Source: Hydrogenophaga sp. BPS33
Lineage (GTDB): Bacteria > Pseudomonadota > Gammaproteobacteria > Burkholderiales > Burkholderiaceae_C
Direction of reading: 5' to 3'
NCBI RefSeq assembly: GCF_009859475.1
Contig: NZ_CP044549.1
Coordinates: forward strand, 6,261,782-6,325,781
DNA: 64,000 bases
Positions 45,672 through 54,552 of this stretch are shown here, piece by piece; position 1 is the first letter of the stretch; the number at the start of each line of letters is the position of its first letter. The notes under the pieces are model-generated. The model was not told where the DNA came from. It was given only the letters and a program-made list of their open reading frames with translations, and ran no database searches. The translations under genes were made by a program, and so were the position numbers.

Positions 45672-47255
45672 TCAGCTCTCGTGCGACGTAGAAGCCGAGA
45701 CACCCAGTTGGAAGAACCCCACCGCCGTCGCCAGGCGGGAAGCCTGGTCCTTGAGGCTTTCGGCCGCTGCCGCGCTCTGCTCCACCAGCGCCGCGTTCTG
45801 CTGCGTCATCTGGTCCAGCTGCGTCACCGCCACGTTCACCTGCCCGATGCCGTCGCTTTGCTCACCGGCGGCAGTGGTGATGTCGCTGATGAAGGCCGAG
45901 ACCTTCTCCGCGTTGGCCACGATCTCGCCAATGGTTTGACCGGCCTGCGTCACCAGGCGCGAACCGTCTTCCACCTTGCCCACGCTGGTGTCGATCAGGC
46001 TCTTGATTTCCTTGGCCGCCTGCGCCGAGCGCTGCGCCAGGTTGCGCACCTCGGCCGCCACCACCGCAAAGCCCCGACCCTGCTCGCCTGCGCGAGCCGC
46101 CTCCACCGCCGCGTTCAGCGCCAGGATGTTGGTCTGGAATGCGATGCCATCGATCACGCCGATGATGTCGCTGATCTTCTTGCTGCTGTGGTTGATCTCT
46201 TCCATGGTGCTCACCACCTGGCCCACCACCTGCCCGCCGCGCACCGCCACCTCGGCGTTGGCCACGGCCATTTGCGTGGCCTGGCGCGCCGCGTCCGCGC
46301 TCTGGCGCACCGTGCTCGTCAGCTGCTCCATGCTCGCCGCCGTCTCCTGCAGGTTGCTCGCCGTCTGCTCCGTGCGCGCGCTCAGGTCCTGGTTGCCGCT
46401 GGCGATTTCCTGGCTGGCGGTGCCAATGCTGTCGGTGGAGTTGCGCACTTCACCCACGATGCGGGCCAACGAGGCCTGCATGTGCCCCAGGGCGCGCATG
46501 AGCTGCGCCGTTTCGTCCTGCCCTGCGACGTCCACCGGCTTCGTGAGATCGCCGCGCGCGATGGCACTGGCCAGGTGTTGCGCATCGTCGAGCGGGCCGC
46601 AAATGCTGCGCATGTTGGACAAGGTGGTGGGCACCACCACCAGCGCGGCGATCGCCACGGCCAAGCCGAACAGCATCAACGCCTGGCGGCTGGTGCTTTG
46701 TCCCGCCTGTCGCGCACTCGCGGCGTCGGCCATCAGCGCCTCTTCCACACGTTGCAGGTTCTGCAGCAAGGCCTCAAAGCTGGTGTGCGCGCGGTTGAGC
46801 ATGCGGTTGGCCACGGTGGCCGAGTCGTAGCCGCTGTTTTCGAGCTGACGCGTCACCGGTTCGACCGCGCTCACATATTGCTCGAGCTGGGCCTTCATGT
46901 CGCGCACGAGGGCGTCGTCCTGCTCCTCCTGGCCACCGAGCAGCGTGTCCATCTGGCGCTGCGCCTCGTCGCGCGCGGCCAGCCACTGCGCCTTGGCCTT
47001 CAACACCTGTTCTGGCTTCTCGTAGGCAATGACCATGTCTTTCTCGAAGCTGCCCATGTTGCGCAGCGCCACCTGCAGGCGCGAAAGGGTGAGCGTCTCT
47101 TCGAACGATGTGGCGACAAAGGTCTCGTTGACCGCATGCAAGCGCCCAATACCCCACCATCCCGCGCCACCCACCAGGGTCAGCAGCAACAGTACGATGG
47201 CAATGGCACCCATCATGCGGGTTCGGATCGAAAACTGGCGCATCAAATTCTGCAT
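45672..47255 (-). CDS. Methyl-accepting chemotaxis protein 2
   Basis: Chemoreceptor of 527 residues: first membrane segment about 14-33 ([20 protein letters not shown]), 4-helix-bundle sensor with an [19 protein letters not shown] helix, second membrane segment about 190-210, HAMP and signalling hairpin with the canonical [21 protein letters not shown] tip. Its signalling-domain DNA is almost identical to chemoreceptor 1 over about 180 bases. It lacks a terminal pentapeptide. 61 bases downstream of chemoreceptor 3, so probably in the cheW operon. Confidence 0.95.
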   Translation of the reverse strand: MQNLMRQFSIRTRMMGAIAIVLLLLTLVGGAGWWGIGRLHAVNETFVATSFEETLTLSRLQVALRNMGSFEKDMVIAYEKPEQVLKAKAQWLAARDEAQRQMDTLLGGQEEQDDALVRDMKAQLEQYVSAVEPVTRQLENSGYDSATVANRMLNRAHTSFEALLQNLQRVEEALMADAASARQAGQSTSRQALMLFGLAVAIAALVVVPTTLSNMRSICGPLDDAQHLASAIARGDLTKPVDVAGQDETAQLMRALGHMQASLARIVGEVRNSTDSIGTASQEIASGNQDLSARTEQTASNLQETAASMEQLTSTVRQSADAARQATQMAVANAEVAVRGGQVVGQVVSTMEEINHSSKKISDIIGVIDGIAFQTNILALNAAVEAARAGEQGRGFAVVAAEVRNLAQRSAQAAKEIKSLIDTSVGKVEDGSRLVTQAGQTIGEIVANAEKVSAFISDITTAAGEQSDGIGQVNVAVTQLDQMTQQNAALVEQSAAAAESLKDQASRLATAVGFFQLGVSASTSHES

Positions 47256-47316
47256 GTCGGTCTCGCTCTTCTTTCTTGTGTTGGAGTTGAGGTGTCAGGA
47301 GTCGGCCTTGAGCGAC

Positions 47317-49131
47317 TCAAAAACTTTCCCAGTCGCCTTCGCTGCTGCTGGCAGCGGTGGTCACGATCGGGGCGGGTTTGGTGGCGGACAGGGTCACGCT
47401 CGCCGTTGCAGGTTTTGGCGTCCGTGACACGGGCGCGCTCGGTGCAGGTACGACCGGCGCGGGCAATGCCGCCGCGCGCGCTCGCTCGACCGGGAGCTGG
47501 CGCGGCGCGGCCTTGGCTGGCATGGGCTCGGGCGCAACGCGGCGTTGCAGCGTGGGCGGGGCCTGGACCGGGGTGGCCGTGCTGCGGCTGTCCAGGCGGA
47601 ACACCTGCACCACTTGCACCAGGCTCGCGGCCTGATCCTTCAGGCTCTCGGCAGCCGCTGTGCTCTCCTCCACCAGCGCCGCGTTCTGCTGCGTCATCTG
47701 GTCCAGCCGCGTCACCGCCACGTTGACCTGGCCGATGCCGTCGCTCTGCTCGCCCGATGCGGCCGTGATCTCGCCAATGATGTCGGAGACACGCTGCACC
47801 GAGCCCACGATCTCGCTCATCGTCTGACCCGCATCGGCCACCAGGCGCGAACCCGTTTCCACCTTGTCCACGCTCGCACCGATCAGGCCCTTGATCTCCT
47901 TGGCCGCTTGCGCCGAACGCTGCGCCAGGTTGCGCACCTCGCCCGCCACCACCGCGAAGCCCCGGCCTTGTTCGCCCGCCCGCGCGGCTTCCACTGCCGC
48001 GTTCAGCGCGAGGATGTTGGTCTGGAACGCGATGCCGTCGATCACACCGATGATGTCGTTGATCTTCTTGCTGCTGTGGTTGATCTCGTTCATGGTGGTG
48101 ACGACCTGGCCGACCACCTGGCCACCGCGCACGGCGATCTCCGCCGCGCTCGCGGCCAACTGGTTGGCCTGGCGCGCCGCGTCCGCGCTCTGGCGCACGG
48201 TGCTGGTGAGTTGCTCCATGCTCGCCGCCGTCTCCTGCAAGTTGCTCGCCGCTTGCTCCGTGCGCGCGCTCAGGTCCTGGTTGCCCGAGGCAATTTCCAC
48301 CGACGCGGTGTTGATGCTGTCGGTGGCGCTGCGCACCTGGCTCACGGTCTGGATCAACGACGTCTTCATGGCGTTGAGGGCATTGAGCAAGGCGCCCAGC
48401 TCATCCTGGCGCTTGGTCTTCACTTCACGCGTCAGATCGCCACTGGCCACCGCCGTGGCCATGGCCACGGCCTCGTGTAACGGCGCCGTCACCGACACCG
48501 TGATGCGCCAGGCCACCAGCGTGGCCACCGCCACGGCGCCGGCGGCCAGCAGCAGAAGCCACATCACACTCTGGCGAATGGTGGCGGCCGACTGCGCCAC
48601 GGCGTCCTCGACCAGGCCGTCCTGGAAAGCCTGCAACTCACCCTGGGTACCGCTATAGCGGTCGGCAGCAGGCATGACAGTGGTGTTCAACTGCCGGATC
48701 GCCGCGTCAAGGTCACCCGCCTTGAGCGTGTCGAAGAAGGTTTTGCGCACGGCCATGTAGTCGCCACGCGCATCGGAAATCCTGGCCAGCAAGGCTTTGC
48801 CCTCGCTGCTCGTGATCTCCGTTTCCAGCGTCTTCTGCAGCTCACTGATGCGCGCCGACGTCTGCGCCACCAGGGGCTTGAAATGGGCGTCGACTTCGGG
48901 ATCGGCGCGCGACTTGGCCACCGCCAGCGCGCGGTTGATGTTCAGCCGCGTGCCCGCGGCCCACTCGGTGATCGCCGCCGCGTGGCGCTCCAGCACGACC
49001 ACGCGCTCGGTGGCCACCTGTGCGGTGCGCAGTGCGTTCCACGCCAGGGCAGTCAGTAGGAGCAGCAACACCAGCACGCTGGCAAAGCCGAGGCCCAGCC
49101 GCTGGCTCATCTTGAGTCGATGGAAGGACAT
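47317..49131 (-). CDS. Methyl-accepting chemotaxis protein 3 with tether pentapeptide
   Basis: Chemoreceptor of 604 residues: first membrane segment about 11-30 ([18 protein letters not shown]), sensor domain about 31-190, second membrane segment about 190-210, HAMP, signalling hairpin, then a 100-residue Ala/Pro-rich linker ending in GDWESF. The last five residues DWESF match the NWETF type of CheR/CheB docking peptide, so this receptor can recruit the adaptation enzymes for all three. It lies between cheW and chemoreceptor 2. Confidence 0.95.
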   Translation of the reverse strand: MSFHRLKMSQRLGLGFASVLVLLLLLTALAWNALRTAQVATERVVVLERHAAAITEWAAGTRLNINRALAVAKSRADPEVDAHFKPLVAQTSARISELQKTLETEITSSEGKALLARISDARGDYMAVRKTFFDTLKAGDLDAAIRQLNTTVMPAADRYSGTQGELQAFQDGLVEDAVAQSAATIRQSVMWLLLLAAGAVAVATLVAWRITVSVTAPLHEAVAMATAVASGDLTREVKTKRQDELGALLNALNAMKTSLIQTVSQVRSATDSINTASVEIASGNQDLSARTEQAASNLQETAASMEQLTSTVRQSADAARQANQLAASAAEIAVRGGQVVGQVVTTMNEINHSSKKINDIIGVIDGIAFQTNILALNAAVEAARAGEQGRGFAVVAGEVRNLAQRSAQAAKEIKGLIGASVDKVETGSRLVADAGQTMSEIVGSVQRVSDIIGEITAASGEQSDGIGQVNVAVTRLDQMTQQNAALVEESTAAAESLKDQAASLVQVVQVFRLDSRSTATPVQAPPTLQRRVAPEPMPAKAAPRQLPVERARAAALPAPVVPAPSAPVSRTPKPATASVTLSATKPAPIVTTAASSSEGDWESF

Positions 49132-49187
49132 GTGTGGAAGCTCCAGGTCGGGTGCGGTGGGCGGCAGGCGCTGTGGTCCGGCTTGTT

Positions 49188-49718
49188 TTACTGCAGGGCT
49201 TGGCTGGTGCTGTCGGTCAGGCCCATGTCGCGGCCGGACATGAAGGCTTCGATGTCCATCAGGATCAGCATGCGTTCACCCACGCTGGCGATGCCCGTGA
49301 TGAAGGCCGTCTCCATGTTGCTGCTCATCTCTGGCGCGGGCTTGATGACGTCGCCCGCGAGCTCAAGCACGTCCGAGACCGAGTCGACCACCGCACCGAC
49401 CACGCGGCCGTGCACGTTGAGCACGATCACCACCGTGAAGCCGTTGTACTCCACCTTCTCGCAACCGAGCTTGATGCGCAGATCCACCACCGGCACGATC
49501 ACGCCGCGCAGGTTGACCACGCCTTTGATGAAGGAGGGCGCGTTGGCGATGCGGGTCGGTTCTTCGTAGGACCGGATTTCCTGTACGCGCAGGATGTCGA
49601 TGCCGTATTCCTCGCCGCCCAGGCGGAAAGTCAGGAATTCGGCGCCCGCTTGCTGGGCGGTGGCGACACGGTTGCTCTCGCCGCGGGCAAGGTGGGTGGC
49701 TTCGTTGCGCATGTCCAT
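49188..49718 (-). CDS. cheW: Chemotaxis coupling protein CheW
   Basis: Adaptor linking chemoreceptors to the kinase CheA. It has 176 residues with the CheW fold: [38 protein letters not shown] and [10 protein letters not shown]. The ATG at 49716-49718 has GAGGA seven bases upstream. It is followed on the same strand by two chemoreceptor genes at 56- and 61-base gaps. cheA and the other che genes are not in the window. Confidence 0.95.
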   Translation of the reverse strand: MDMRNEATHLARGESNRVATAQQAGAEFLTFRLGGEEYGIDILRVQEIRSYEEPTRIANAPSFIKGVVNLRGVIVPVVDLRIKLGCEKVEYNGFTVVIVLNVHGRVVGAVVDSVSDVLELAGDVIKPAPEMSSNMETAFITGIASVGERMLILMDIEAFMSGRDMGLTDSTSQALQ

Positions 49719-49753
49719 GGATCGGTCCTCGGTATGACGGGTAAGTCCATGGC

Positions 49754-49781
49754 ATATCGGCACCGGGGCCGGCGGCTGAAG
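49754..49781 (-). promoter_or_regulatory. Sigma-28-like promoter candidate for cheW
   Basis: Minus strand CTTCAG, 14 bases, GCCGATAT. The downstream half matches the FliA -10 GCCGATAA at seven of eight positions; the -35 half is weak. It lies 36 bases before the cheW start. Confidence 0.35.
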
Positions 49782-49863
49782 CGGAAAAAGCGCCGGAAAT
49801 GCCCTCCATTCATCGCCAAGGCAGGCGCTGAAGACGGGAAAGCGTCGGTGGATGAGTGCCCGC

Positions 49864-50445
49864 TCAGCTCGAAAAACGGAACACGGCCGTGCTGGCCATC
49901 AGGTTCGGCAGTACCCGCACCTCGCGACCCTCGTGCAGGCCAAAGCTGTCTTCGATGGTCAAGCCATTGCGCCGCGCCAGCACCTCGAAGTCGGCATGCG
50001 TGCCGACGCGGATGTTGGGCGTGTCGTACCACTGGTACGGCAAGCGCTTGGTCACCGGCATGCGCCCCTGCAGCACATGCAGGCGGTTCGGCCAATGCGC
50101 GAAATTGGGGAAGGCGACCACGCCGAGGCGGCCCACACGCGCCGTCTCGCGCAGCATCGTCTCGGCATTGCGCAGATGTTGCAGGGTGTCGATCTGCAGC
50201 ACCACGTCGAACGCGTCGTCCTCGAACATGGTCAGGCCCTCTTCGAGGTTGAGCTGCAACACGTTCACGCCCCGCCGCATGCAGGCCAACACCTTGGTAT
50301 CGTCGATCTCCACGCCGTAGCCCGTGCATCCTCTCGCGCTTTGCAGGTGCGCCAGCAAGGCGCCGTCGCCACAGCCCAGGTCGAGCACGCGCGAGCCCTG
50401 CGGCACCAGGCGGGCAATGGACTCCATCAAAGGCTTCTCGCTCAT
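49864..50445 (-). CDS. metW: Methionine biosynthesis protein MetW
   Basis: A SAM-dependent-methyltransferase-fold protein of 193 residues with [15 protein letters not shown] (motif I) and [14 protein letters not shown]. In proteobacteria metW is coupled to metX and is needed for, or aids, homoserine acylation. Its ATG overlaps the metX stop by four bases. Same riboswitch-controlled transcript as metX. Confidence 0.96.
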   Translation of the reverse strand: MSEKPLMESIARLVPQGSRVLDLGCGDGALLAHLQSARGCTGYGVEIDDTKVLACMRRGVNVLQLNLEEGLTMFEDDAFDVVLQIDTLQHLRNAETMLRETARVGRLGVVAFPNFAHWPNRLHVLQGRMPVTKRLPYQWYDTPNIRVGTHADFEVLARRNGLTIEDSFGLHEGREVRVLPNLMASTAVFRFSS

Positions 50446-51611
50446 TGGACTACCTCGGAGATGGTCTGATCGAAATAGGCGCGTACCGCGTTGAGGTAAC
50501 GCGCATCGTCGAGCAGGAACGCGTCATGCCCGTGCGGTGCATCGATCTCGGCGTAGCTCACGTCACGCCGGTTGTCGAGCAAGGCCCTGACCATCTCACG
50601 GCTGCGCGCGGGCGAAAAGCGCCAATCGGTCGTGAAGCTCACGAGGAAGAACTTTGCCCTGGCTCGCGCCAGCGCGGCGGTGAGGTTGCCGTCGAACTCG
50701 CGCGCCGGGTCGAAATAGTCGAGCGCGCGCGTGATCAACAGGTAGGTGTTGGCGTCGAAGTACTCGCTGAACTTGTCGCCCTGGTAGCGCAGATAGCTCT
50801 CGATCTGGAACTCCACATCCTGTGTGGTGTAACGGTAGGCCAGTTCGGTGACGGCGGACGGGTCGCCGGCGTCGACCGAGCGCAGGCTGCGCCCGAACTT
50901 CTCGTTCATCACGTCGTCGCTGAGATACGTGATGTGGCCGATCATGCGGGCAATGCGCAGGCCGCGCCGCGGCAGCGTGCCTTCTCGCAGGTAATGGCCG
51001 CCGTGGAAATCGGGATCGGTGACGATGGCGCGGCGCGCCACTTCGTTGAAGGCGATGTTTTCGGCCGTGAGGTTGGGCGCGCTGGCCACCACCACGGCAT
51101 GGCGCACGCGCTCGGGGTACTGCAAGGTCCAGCTCAGGGTCTGCATGCCGCCCAGGCTGCCGCCCATGACGGCGGCCAGCGTTTCGATGCCCATGCGGTC
51201 CAGCAGGCGCGCCTGGGCATCGACCCAGTCTTCCACCGTGACCACCGGGAAGTCCGCCCCCCAGGGTTTACCCGTAGCAGGGTGGGTGTGCGTGGGGCCG
51301 GTGGAGCCGAAGCACGAGCCCAGGTTGTTCACGCCGATGACGAAAAAGCGGTCGGTGTCCACCGGTTTGCCGGGACCGATCATGTTGTTCCACCAGCCTT
51401 CGCTGCGCGCGGCCGGCTGTCCGCTCTCATCCGCGTGCCAACCCGCGACGTGGTGCGAGGCGTTGAGCGCATGGCAGATCAGCACGGCATTGGACCGCTC
51501 GGCGTTGAGCGTGCCGTAGGTTTCCACCACCAGTTCGTACGCCGGGAGCACGGCGCCGCTGCGCAGGGGCAGGGGATCGGTGAAACGGAAGGTTTGAGGC
51601 GTGACGATCAA
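50442..51611 (-). CDS. metX: Homoserine O-acyltransferase
   Basis: Alpha/beta-hydrolase-fold enzyme acylating homoserine in methionine synthesis (acetyl or succinyl; MetX proteins paired with MetW are often succinyltransferases). It has 389 residues. NNMIGPGKP, the nucleophile GGSLGGMQ and the terminal triad Asp and His ([20 protein letters not shown]) are present. No ATG is available: the start is a TTG at 51609-51611 with AGGA about six bases upstream. The leader carries a SAM-II riboswitch and a terminator hairpin. Confidence 0.95.
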   Translation of the reverse strand: MIVTPQTFRFTDPLPLRSGAVLPAYELVVETYGTLNAERSNAVLICHALNASHHVAGWHADESGQPAARSEGWWNNMIGPGKPVDTDRFFVIGVNNLGSCFGSTGPTHTHPATGKPWGADFPVVTVEDWVDAQARLLDRMGIETLAAVMGGSLGGMQTLSWTLQYPERVRHAVVVASAPNLTAENIAFNEVARRAIVTDPDFHGGHYLREGTLPRRGLRIARMIGHITYLSDDVMNEKFGRSLRSVDAGDPSAVTELAYRYTTQDVEFQIESYLRYQGDKFSEYFDANTYLLITRALDYFDPAREFDGNLTAALARARAKFFLVSFTTDWRFSPARSREMVRALLDNRRDVSYAEIDAPHGHDAFLLDDARYLNAVRAYFDQTISEVVQ

Positions 51612-51638
51612 TCTCTGTCCTGAAGGCGGTGGCCGCCC

Positions 51639-51673
51639 AAAAAAAACCCGGTACCGCCAAGAGCGAGACCGGG
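51639..51673 (-). terminator. Intrinsic terminator in the metX leader
   Basis: Minus strand CCCGGT-(15)-ACCGGG followed by eight T, 28 bases before the metX start and five bases after the SAM-II aptamer. It is the likely expression platform: SAM binding to the aptamer would favour this hairpin and stop transcription. Confidence 0.75.
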
Positions 51674-51677
51674 AATC

Positions 51678-51732
51678 TCCCCTTTAGCGGCATTTTTAAA
51701 GCGCCCGCAATCTGGATCAAATCGGCGCGGCA
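51678..51732 (-). ncRNA. SAM-II riboswitch upstream of metX
   Basis: Minus strand carries the compact SAM-II (metA-motif) pattern: GCGCCGATTTGATCCAGATT with a closing GCGGGCGC, then TTTAAAAATG and CCGCTAAAGGGG, which pairs back in the pseudoknot. It matches the known SAM-II core (GCGC-GAUUU...AUUGC...GCGC...UAAA...GCUAAA-GG) in order and spacing. Located in the leader of a methionine biosynthesis gene, it should shut off metX-metW when SAM is plentiful. Confidence 0.85.
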
Positions 51733-51873
51733 GCAGTATAAGTTGAAGTTCCCTGGCTTGAGATTCCGCAGTAACCCCAGTTCGTGTTGCGGGCGCGCAT
51801 CGGCGCCCGCGCGGCTTTGCATATCCTGAGAAATAGTTAGTAGATGCAGGCCAATCAGCGCATAATCGCCCGG

Positions 51874-51898
51874 CGAGCGTGATACACGCTCGTTTTTT
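51874..51898 (+). terminator. Strong hairpin with T run upstream of the RRM gene
   Basis: CGAGCGTG-ATA-CACGCTCG is a perfect eight-base-pair stem followed by TTTTTT, so it has terminator form on the plus strand. No gene ends here on that strand: upstream is the metX leader on the opposite strand. It may end a short antisense or leader RNA (a CATAAT -10-like box is at 51861-51866) or attenuate the RRM gene. The rest of 51899-51989 is an AT-rich leader. Confidence 0.65.
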
Positions 51899-51989
51899 AC
51901 AAGTGATCGGTTGGTTTCGCGCGCTACAGGTTTTGTGTGCTACGGGGCTCCATCGCTAATTTTTTTCAGTGTTATTAGGAGTCCCATCC

Positions 51990-52397
51990 ATGGGCAACAA
52001 ACTGTACGTGGGCAACCTGCCCTACACCGTGCGCGACGAAGACCTGCAACAAGCTTTCGGCGCCTATGGCTCTGTCAACAGCGCCAAGGTGATGATGGAA
52101 CGCGAAACCGGCCGCTCCAAGGGCTTTGGCTTCGTGGAAATGGGCAGCGATGCCGAAGCGCAATCCGCGATCGAAGGCATGAACGGTCAATCGCTGGGCG
52201 GTCGCAGTCTGGTGGTCAACGAAGCCCGCCCCATGGAAGCGCGCCCTCCGCGCACCGGCGGCTTCGGTGGCGGCCGTAGCGGCGGCGGCGGTTTTGGTGG
52301 CGGCGGCGGCGGCGGTGGCGAAGGTGGTTTCCGCAGCCCCTACGGCGGCGGTGGCCGTCGTGACGGCGGTGGCGGCGGTGGCCGCGGCGGTTACTGA
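51990..52397 (+). CDS. Glycine-rich RNA-binding protein with one RRM
   Basis: A 135-residue protein: RRM at 1-80 with RNP2 LYVGNLPY and RNP1 KGFGFVEM, then an Arg-Gly-Gly-rich tail (about 88-135) with repeated GGGGFGGG-type units. Such proteins are RNA chaperones, often cold-induced, in cyanobacteria and betaproteobacteria. The ATG at 51990 has TAGGAG ten bases upstream. The long AT-rich leader with a strong hairpin upstream suggests post-transcriptional control. Confidence 0.93.
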   Translation: MGNKLYVGNLPYTVRDEDLQQAFGAYGSVNSAKVMMERETGRSKGFGFVEMGSDAEAQSAIEGMNGQSLGGRSLVVNEARPMEARPPRTGGFGGGRSGGGGFGGGGGGGGEGGFRSPYGGGGRRDGGGGGGRGGY

Positions 52398-52435
52398 TCT
52401 CCCCCCATTGTCGGCTTGACAGCTGACAACCCAAG

Positions 52436-52466
52436 AAGCCCTGCGGCGATGCCACAGGGCTTTTTT
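52436..52466 (+). terminator. Intrinsic terminator after the RRM gene
   Basis: AAGCCCTG-CGGCGATGCCA-CAGGGCTT followed by a T run; it ends the RRM transcript before the convergent SDR gene. Confidence 0.85.
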
Positions 52467-52491
52467 CATGTCCGCGAGGTTCTGCGGGCCC

Positions 52492-53304
52492 TCAGCGACC
52501 TTCCCCCTGCCGGTGCTTGCGCGGCCGGCCGGTGAGCACACGGTCGAACAGCGCGTTGGGCAGCAGACGCAGGAGTTTGGCCACCACACCCATTTGCCAG
52601 GGAATCACGCGGTAGCTGGCACCTGCCTGGATGGCGTTGAAGGCGCGATCGGCAAAGGTGTCGGCGCTCAATAGAAAAGGCATGCTGTAGCGGTTCTCGC
52701 GCGTGAGCGGGGTGTCGACGTAGCCGGGCAACACGGTGACCACGGCCACGCCGCTGCCCCGCAGCTCACCGCGAAGGCTCTCGCAGTAGGCCACCACCGC
52801 CGCCTTGCTGGCGCAATAGGCACCGTGCCCCGGCAACCCCCGGATCGCAGCCACGCTGCCAATGCCCACGAGCACGCCCGTGCCGCGCGCGCGCATTGCA
52901 TCCACGAAGGGATGGAAGGTGGCGGCCAAGCCGACGTTGTTGGTGGCAAAGGTGCGTGCCATCACGTCGATGTCGGCGCGTTCGGCGGTGTCCATGCCCA
53001 CGCTGATGCCGGCGTTGGCGATCACCACGTCGGGCACACCCTGGGCACGCAGGCAGGCTTGGCCAGCGTCGACGATGCTCTGGGTGTCGGCCACGTCGGC
53101 GCCATAGACCCGGCATAGCGCATCACCGTAGCCCTGGGCCTTCGCCCAGGCTTGCATGTCGTCGGTGCGCCGGGCCACCAGCGCCAGCCGATACCCTGCC
53201 CGCGCGAAACGCCCGGCCAGCGCCTGGCCAATGCCACTGGAGGCTCCGGTGATGAACACCAAGGGCCCATGGGGGTTCGGCGGTGGGGTCTGCGTGGCAT
53301 CCAT
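52492..53304 (-). CDS. Short-chain dehydrogenase/reductase
   Basis: A 270-residue classical SDR: nucleotide-binding TGASSGIG near residue 20, NAG motif in VIANAGIS, and catalytic Tyr/Lys in GAYCASKAAV with the Ser in GIGSVAAI. The C-terminal residues are basic. Substrate is unknown. It begins 23 bases after the lptC stop on the same strand and could be co-transcribed with the Kdo/Lpt genes. Confidence 0.9.
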   Translation of the reverse strand: MDATQTPPPNPHGPLVFITGASSGIGQALAGRFARAGYRLALVARRTDDMQAWAKAQGYGDALCRVYGADVADTQSIVDAGQACLRAQGVPDVVIANAGISVGMDTAERADIDVMARTFATNNVGLAATFHPFVDAMRARGTGVLVGIGSVAAIRGLPGHGAYCASKAAVVAYCESLRGELRGSGVAVVTVLPGYVDTPLTRENRYSMPFLLSADTFADRAFNAIQAGASYRVIPWQMGVVAKLLRLLPNALFDRVLTGRPRKHRQGEGR

Positions 53305-53327
53305 GGGATTGAAGGGTTGGGGTGGCG

Positions 53328-53999
53328 TCAGCGGGGCGAGAGCTGCACTTTCACACGGCCCTTGAACCGCGCCACCTGGTCTTCGCCGGTGTAGTCCAGG
53401 CTGTCGGCCACCAGGCGGTCGCTGCCCCGCAGCAGCACGACCGGCTGATCGGAGACGATGCGGTCGGGTTCCAGAAAGATGTGCAGGAATTCGCCCTGGA
53501 ATTCCAGGCGGGGTTGGGTTTTCCCATCCAAGCCGGTGCCGGCCTCGCGCACGACCACGGCGTTGCCCCGGAGCACGAACTCGGTGTTGTCGGCATTGGT
53601 AGTGACCAGACGCGCGCTGGCCAGCATGGGCAGCCCCTGTTCTCCGATGTGGCGGATGCGCGCGTTGTCGATCTCGACCATGTCATTGGCCGGATAGTGG
53701 CGCGCCTCCACGCCCGACAGCTGGCTCTTGAGCTCCCCCTTGGCGTCGAACGATTTGACCGAGAACCGACGCATGAAGTAGTCGGGCTCGCTGCTCACCG
53801 GCCGAGGCTGCGCGGCGACTTCGGGCGCCGGTGTGGCGCGCAGAAGCCAATAGGACGCGAGCGCCAGCAGGCCCATCAGGATCACGGGCAGGTAGATCGA
53901 CAGGCTGTCCATGAGCTTGCGCTTGCGCCGGGGAGGTCGTGGCTCGGCCGCAGCCTGGTCGACACTGTCAAAGAAATCCAGAGGGTCCGAGGTGCTCAC
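53328..53999 (-). CDS. lptC: LPS export ABC transporter periplasmic protein LptC
   Basis: Bitopic protein of 223 residues that passes LPS from LptB2FG to LptA. The N-terminal cytoplasmic Arg/Lys-rich stretch is followed by one membrane segment (about 37-55, LPVILMGLLALASYWLL) and a beta-jellyroll (YFMRRFSVKSFDAKGEL; DRLVADSLDYTGEDQVARF). Its ATG overlaps the kdsC stop. lptA and lptB are not next to it in the window. Confidence 0.95.
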   Translation of the reverse strand: MSTSDPLDFFDSVDQAAAEPRPPRRKRKLMDSLSIYLPVILMGLLALASYWLLRATPAPEVAAQPRPVSSEPDYFMRRFSVKSFDAKGELKSQLSGVEARHYPANDMVEIDNARIRHIGEQGLPMLASARLVTTNADNTEFVLRGNAVVVREAGTGLDGKTQPRLEFQGEFLHIFLEPDRIVSDQPVVLLRGSDRLVADSLDYTGEDQVARFKGRVKVQLSPR

Positions 54000-54550
54000 C
54001 GCGCGGCCGCCTCCAGCTCAGAGGCGTAGCGGCCGTGGGCGACCAGCAGCAGGTCGCACAGTTCGCGCACAGCGCCAGCGCCCGGCAGGCGCTGTGTGAC
54101 GTGGTGCGCCACAGCCAGCACCTCGGCATGCGCGGTGGGGGGCGCCACTGCGAGCGAGGCGCGGCGCAGCAGGGGCAGATCCGGCCAGTCGTCTCCCATG
54201 GCTGCAGCGGCGCTCCAGCCCTGGCCCAGTTCGGCCAGGATGGCATCGGCCGCAGGCGCCTTGTCTTCGGTGCCCAGGCGCAGGTGAACCACGCCCAGTG
54301 CTGCGAGGCGGGTACGCAGGGCGAGCGAATCGCGCCCGCTCACCACGGCGGGCGTGATGCCCGCGCGTTGCAGCAACTTGATGCCGTAGCCATCCAGTGT
54401 GTGGAAGCGTTTGAGGTTTTCGCCCGTGTCGCCGCAGTAGAGGCCGCCGTCGGTGAGCACGCCATCGACGTCGAAGAACACCACGCGCACAGGCTGGGCG
54501 CGCAGCAGCAATTCGGGAGGGAAGTTCAGGACAGGGCGCAAAGGGATCAC
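53996..54550 (-). CDS. kdsC: 3-deoxy-D-manno-octulosonate 8-phosphate phosphatase
   Basis: HAD-superfamily phosphatase of 184 residues in Kdo synthesis. Motif I is FFDVDGVLTDG, motif II has VVSGRDS, motif III Lys is in GTEDKA and motif IV GDDWPDLP. It converts Kdo8P to Kdo for lipid A. Starts two bases after the kdsD stop and overlaps lptC, so kdsD-kdsC-lptC form one unit. Confidence 0.95.
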   Translation of the reverse strand: MIPLRPVLNFPPELLLRAQPVRVVFFDVDGVLTDGGLYCGDTGENLKRFHTLDGYGIKLLQRAGITPAVVSGRDSLALRTRLAALGVVHLRLGTEDKAPAADAILAELGQGWSAAAAMGDDWPDLPLLRRASLAVAPPTAHAEVLAVAHHVTQRLPGAGAVRELCDLLLVAHGRYASELEAAAR

Positions 54551-54552
54551 GG

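Noticed and set aside
45006..47726. A 906-codon plus-strand frame
   Set aside because: Runs antisense across an M20 peptidase and a chemoreceptor, two unrelated real genes, so it cannot be a single real protein.
39577..48260. Long repeated DNA that could suggest a mobile element
   Set aside because: The repeats are the conserved signalling domains of three chemoreceptor genes; there is no transposase or terminal inverted repeat.
52253..52394. Short tandem GGC-rich repeats
   Set aside because: They encode the glycine-rich tail of the RRM protein; not a CRISPR array or separate repeat element.
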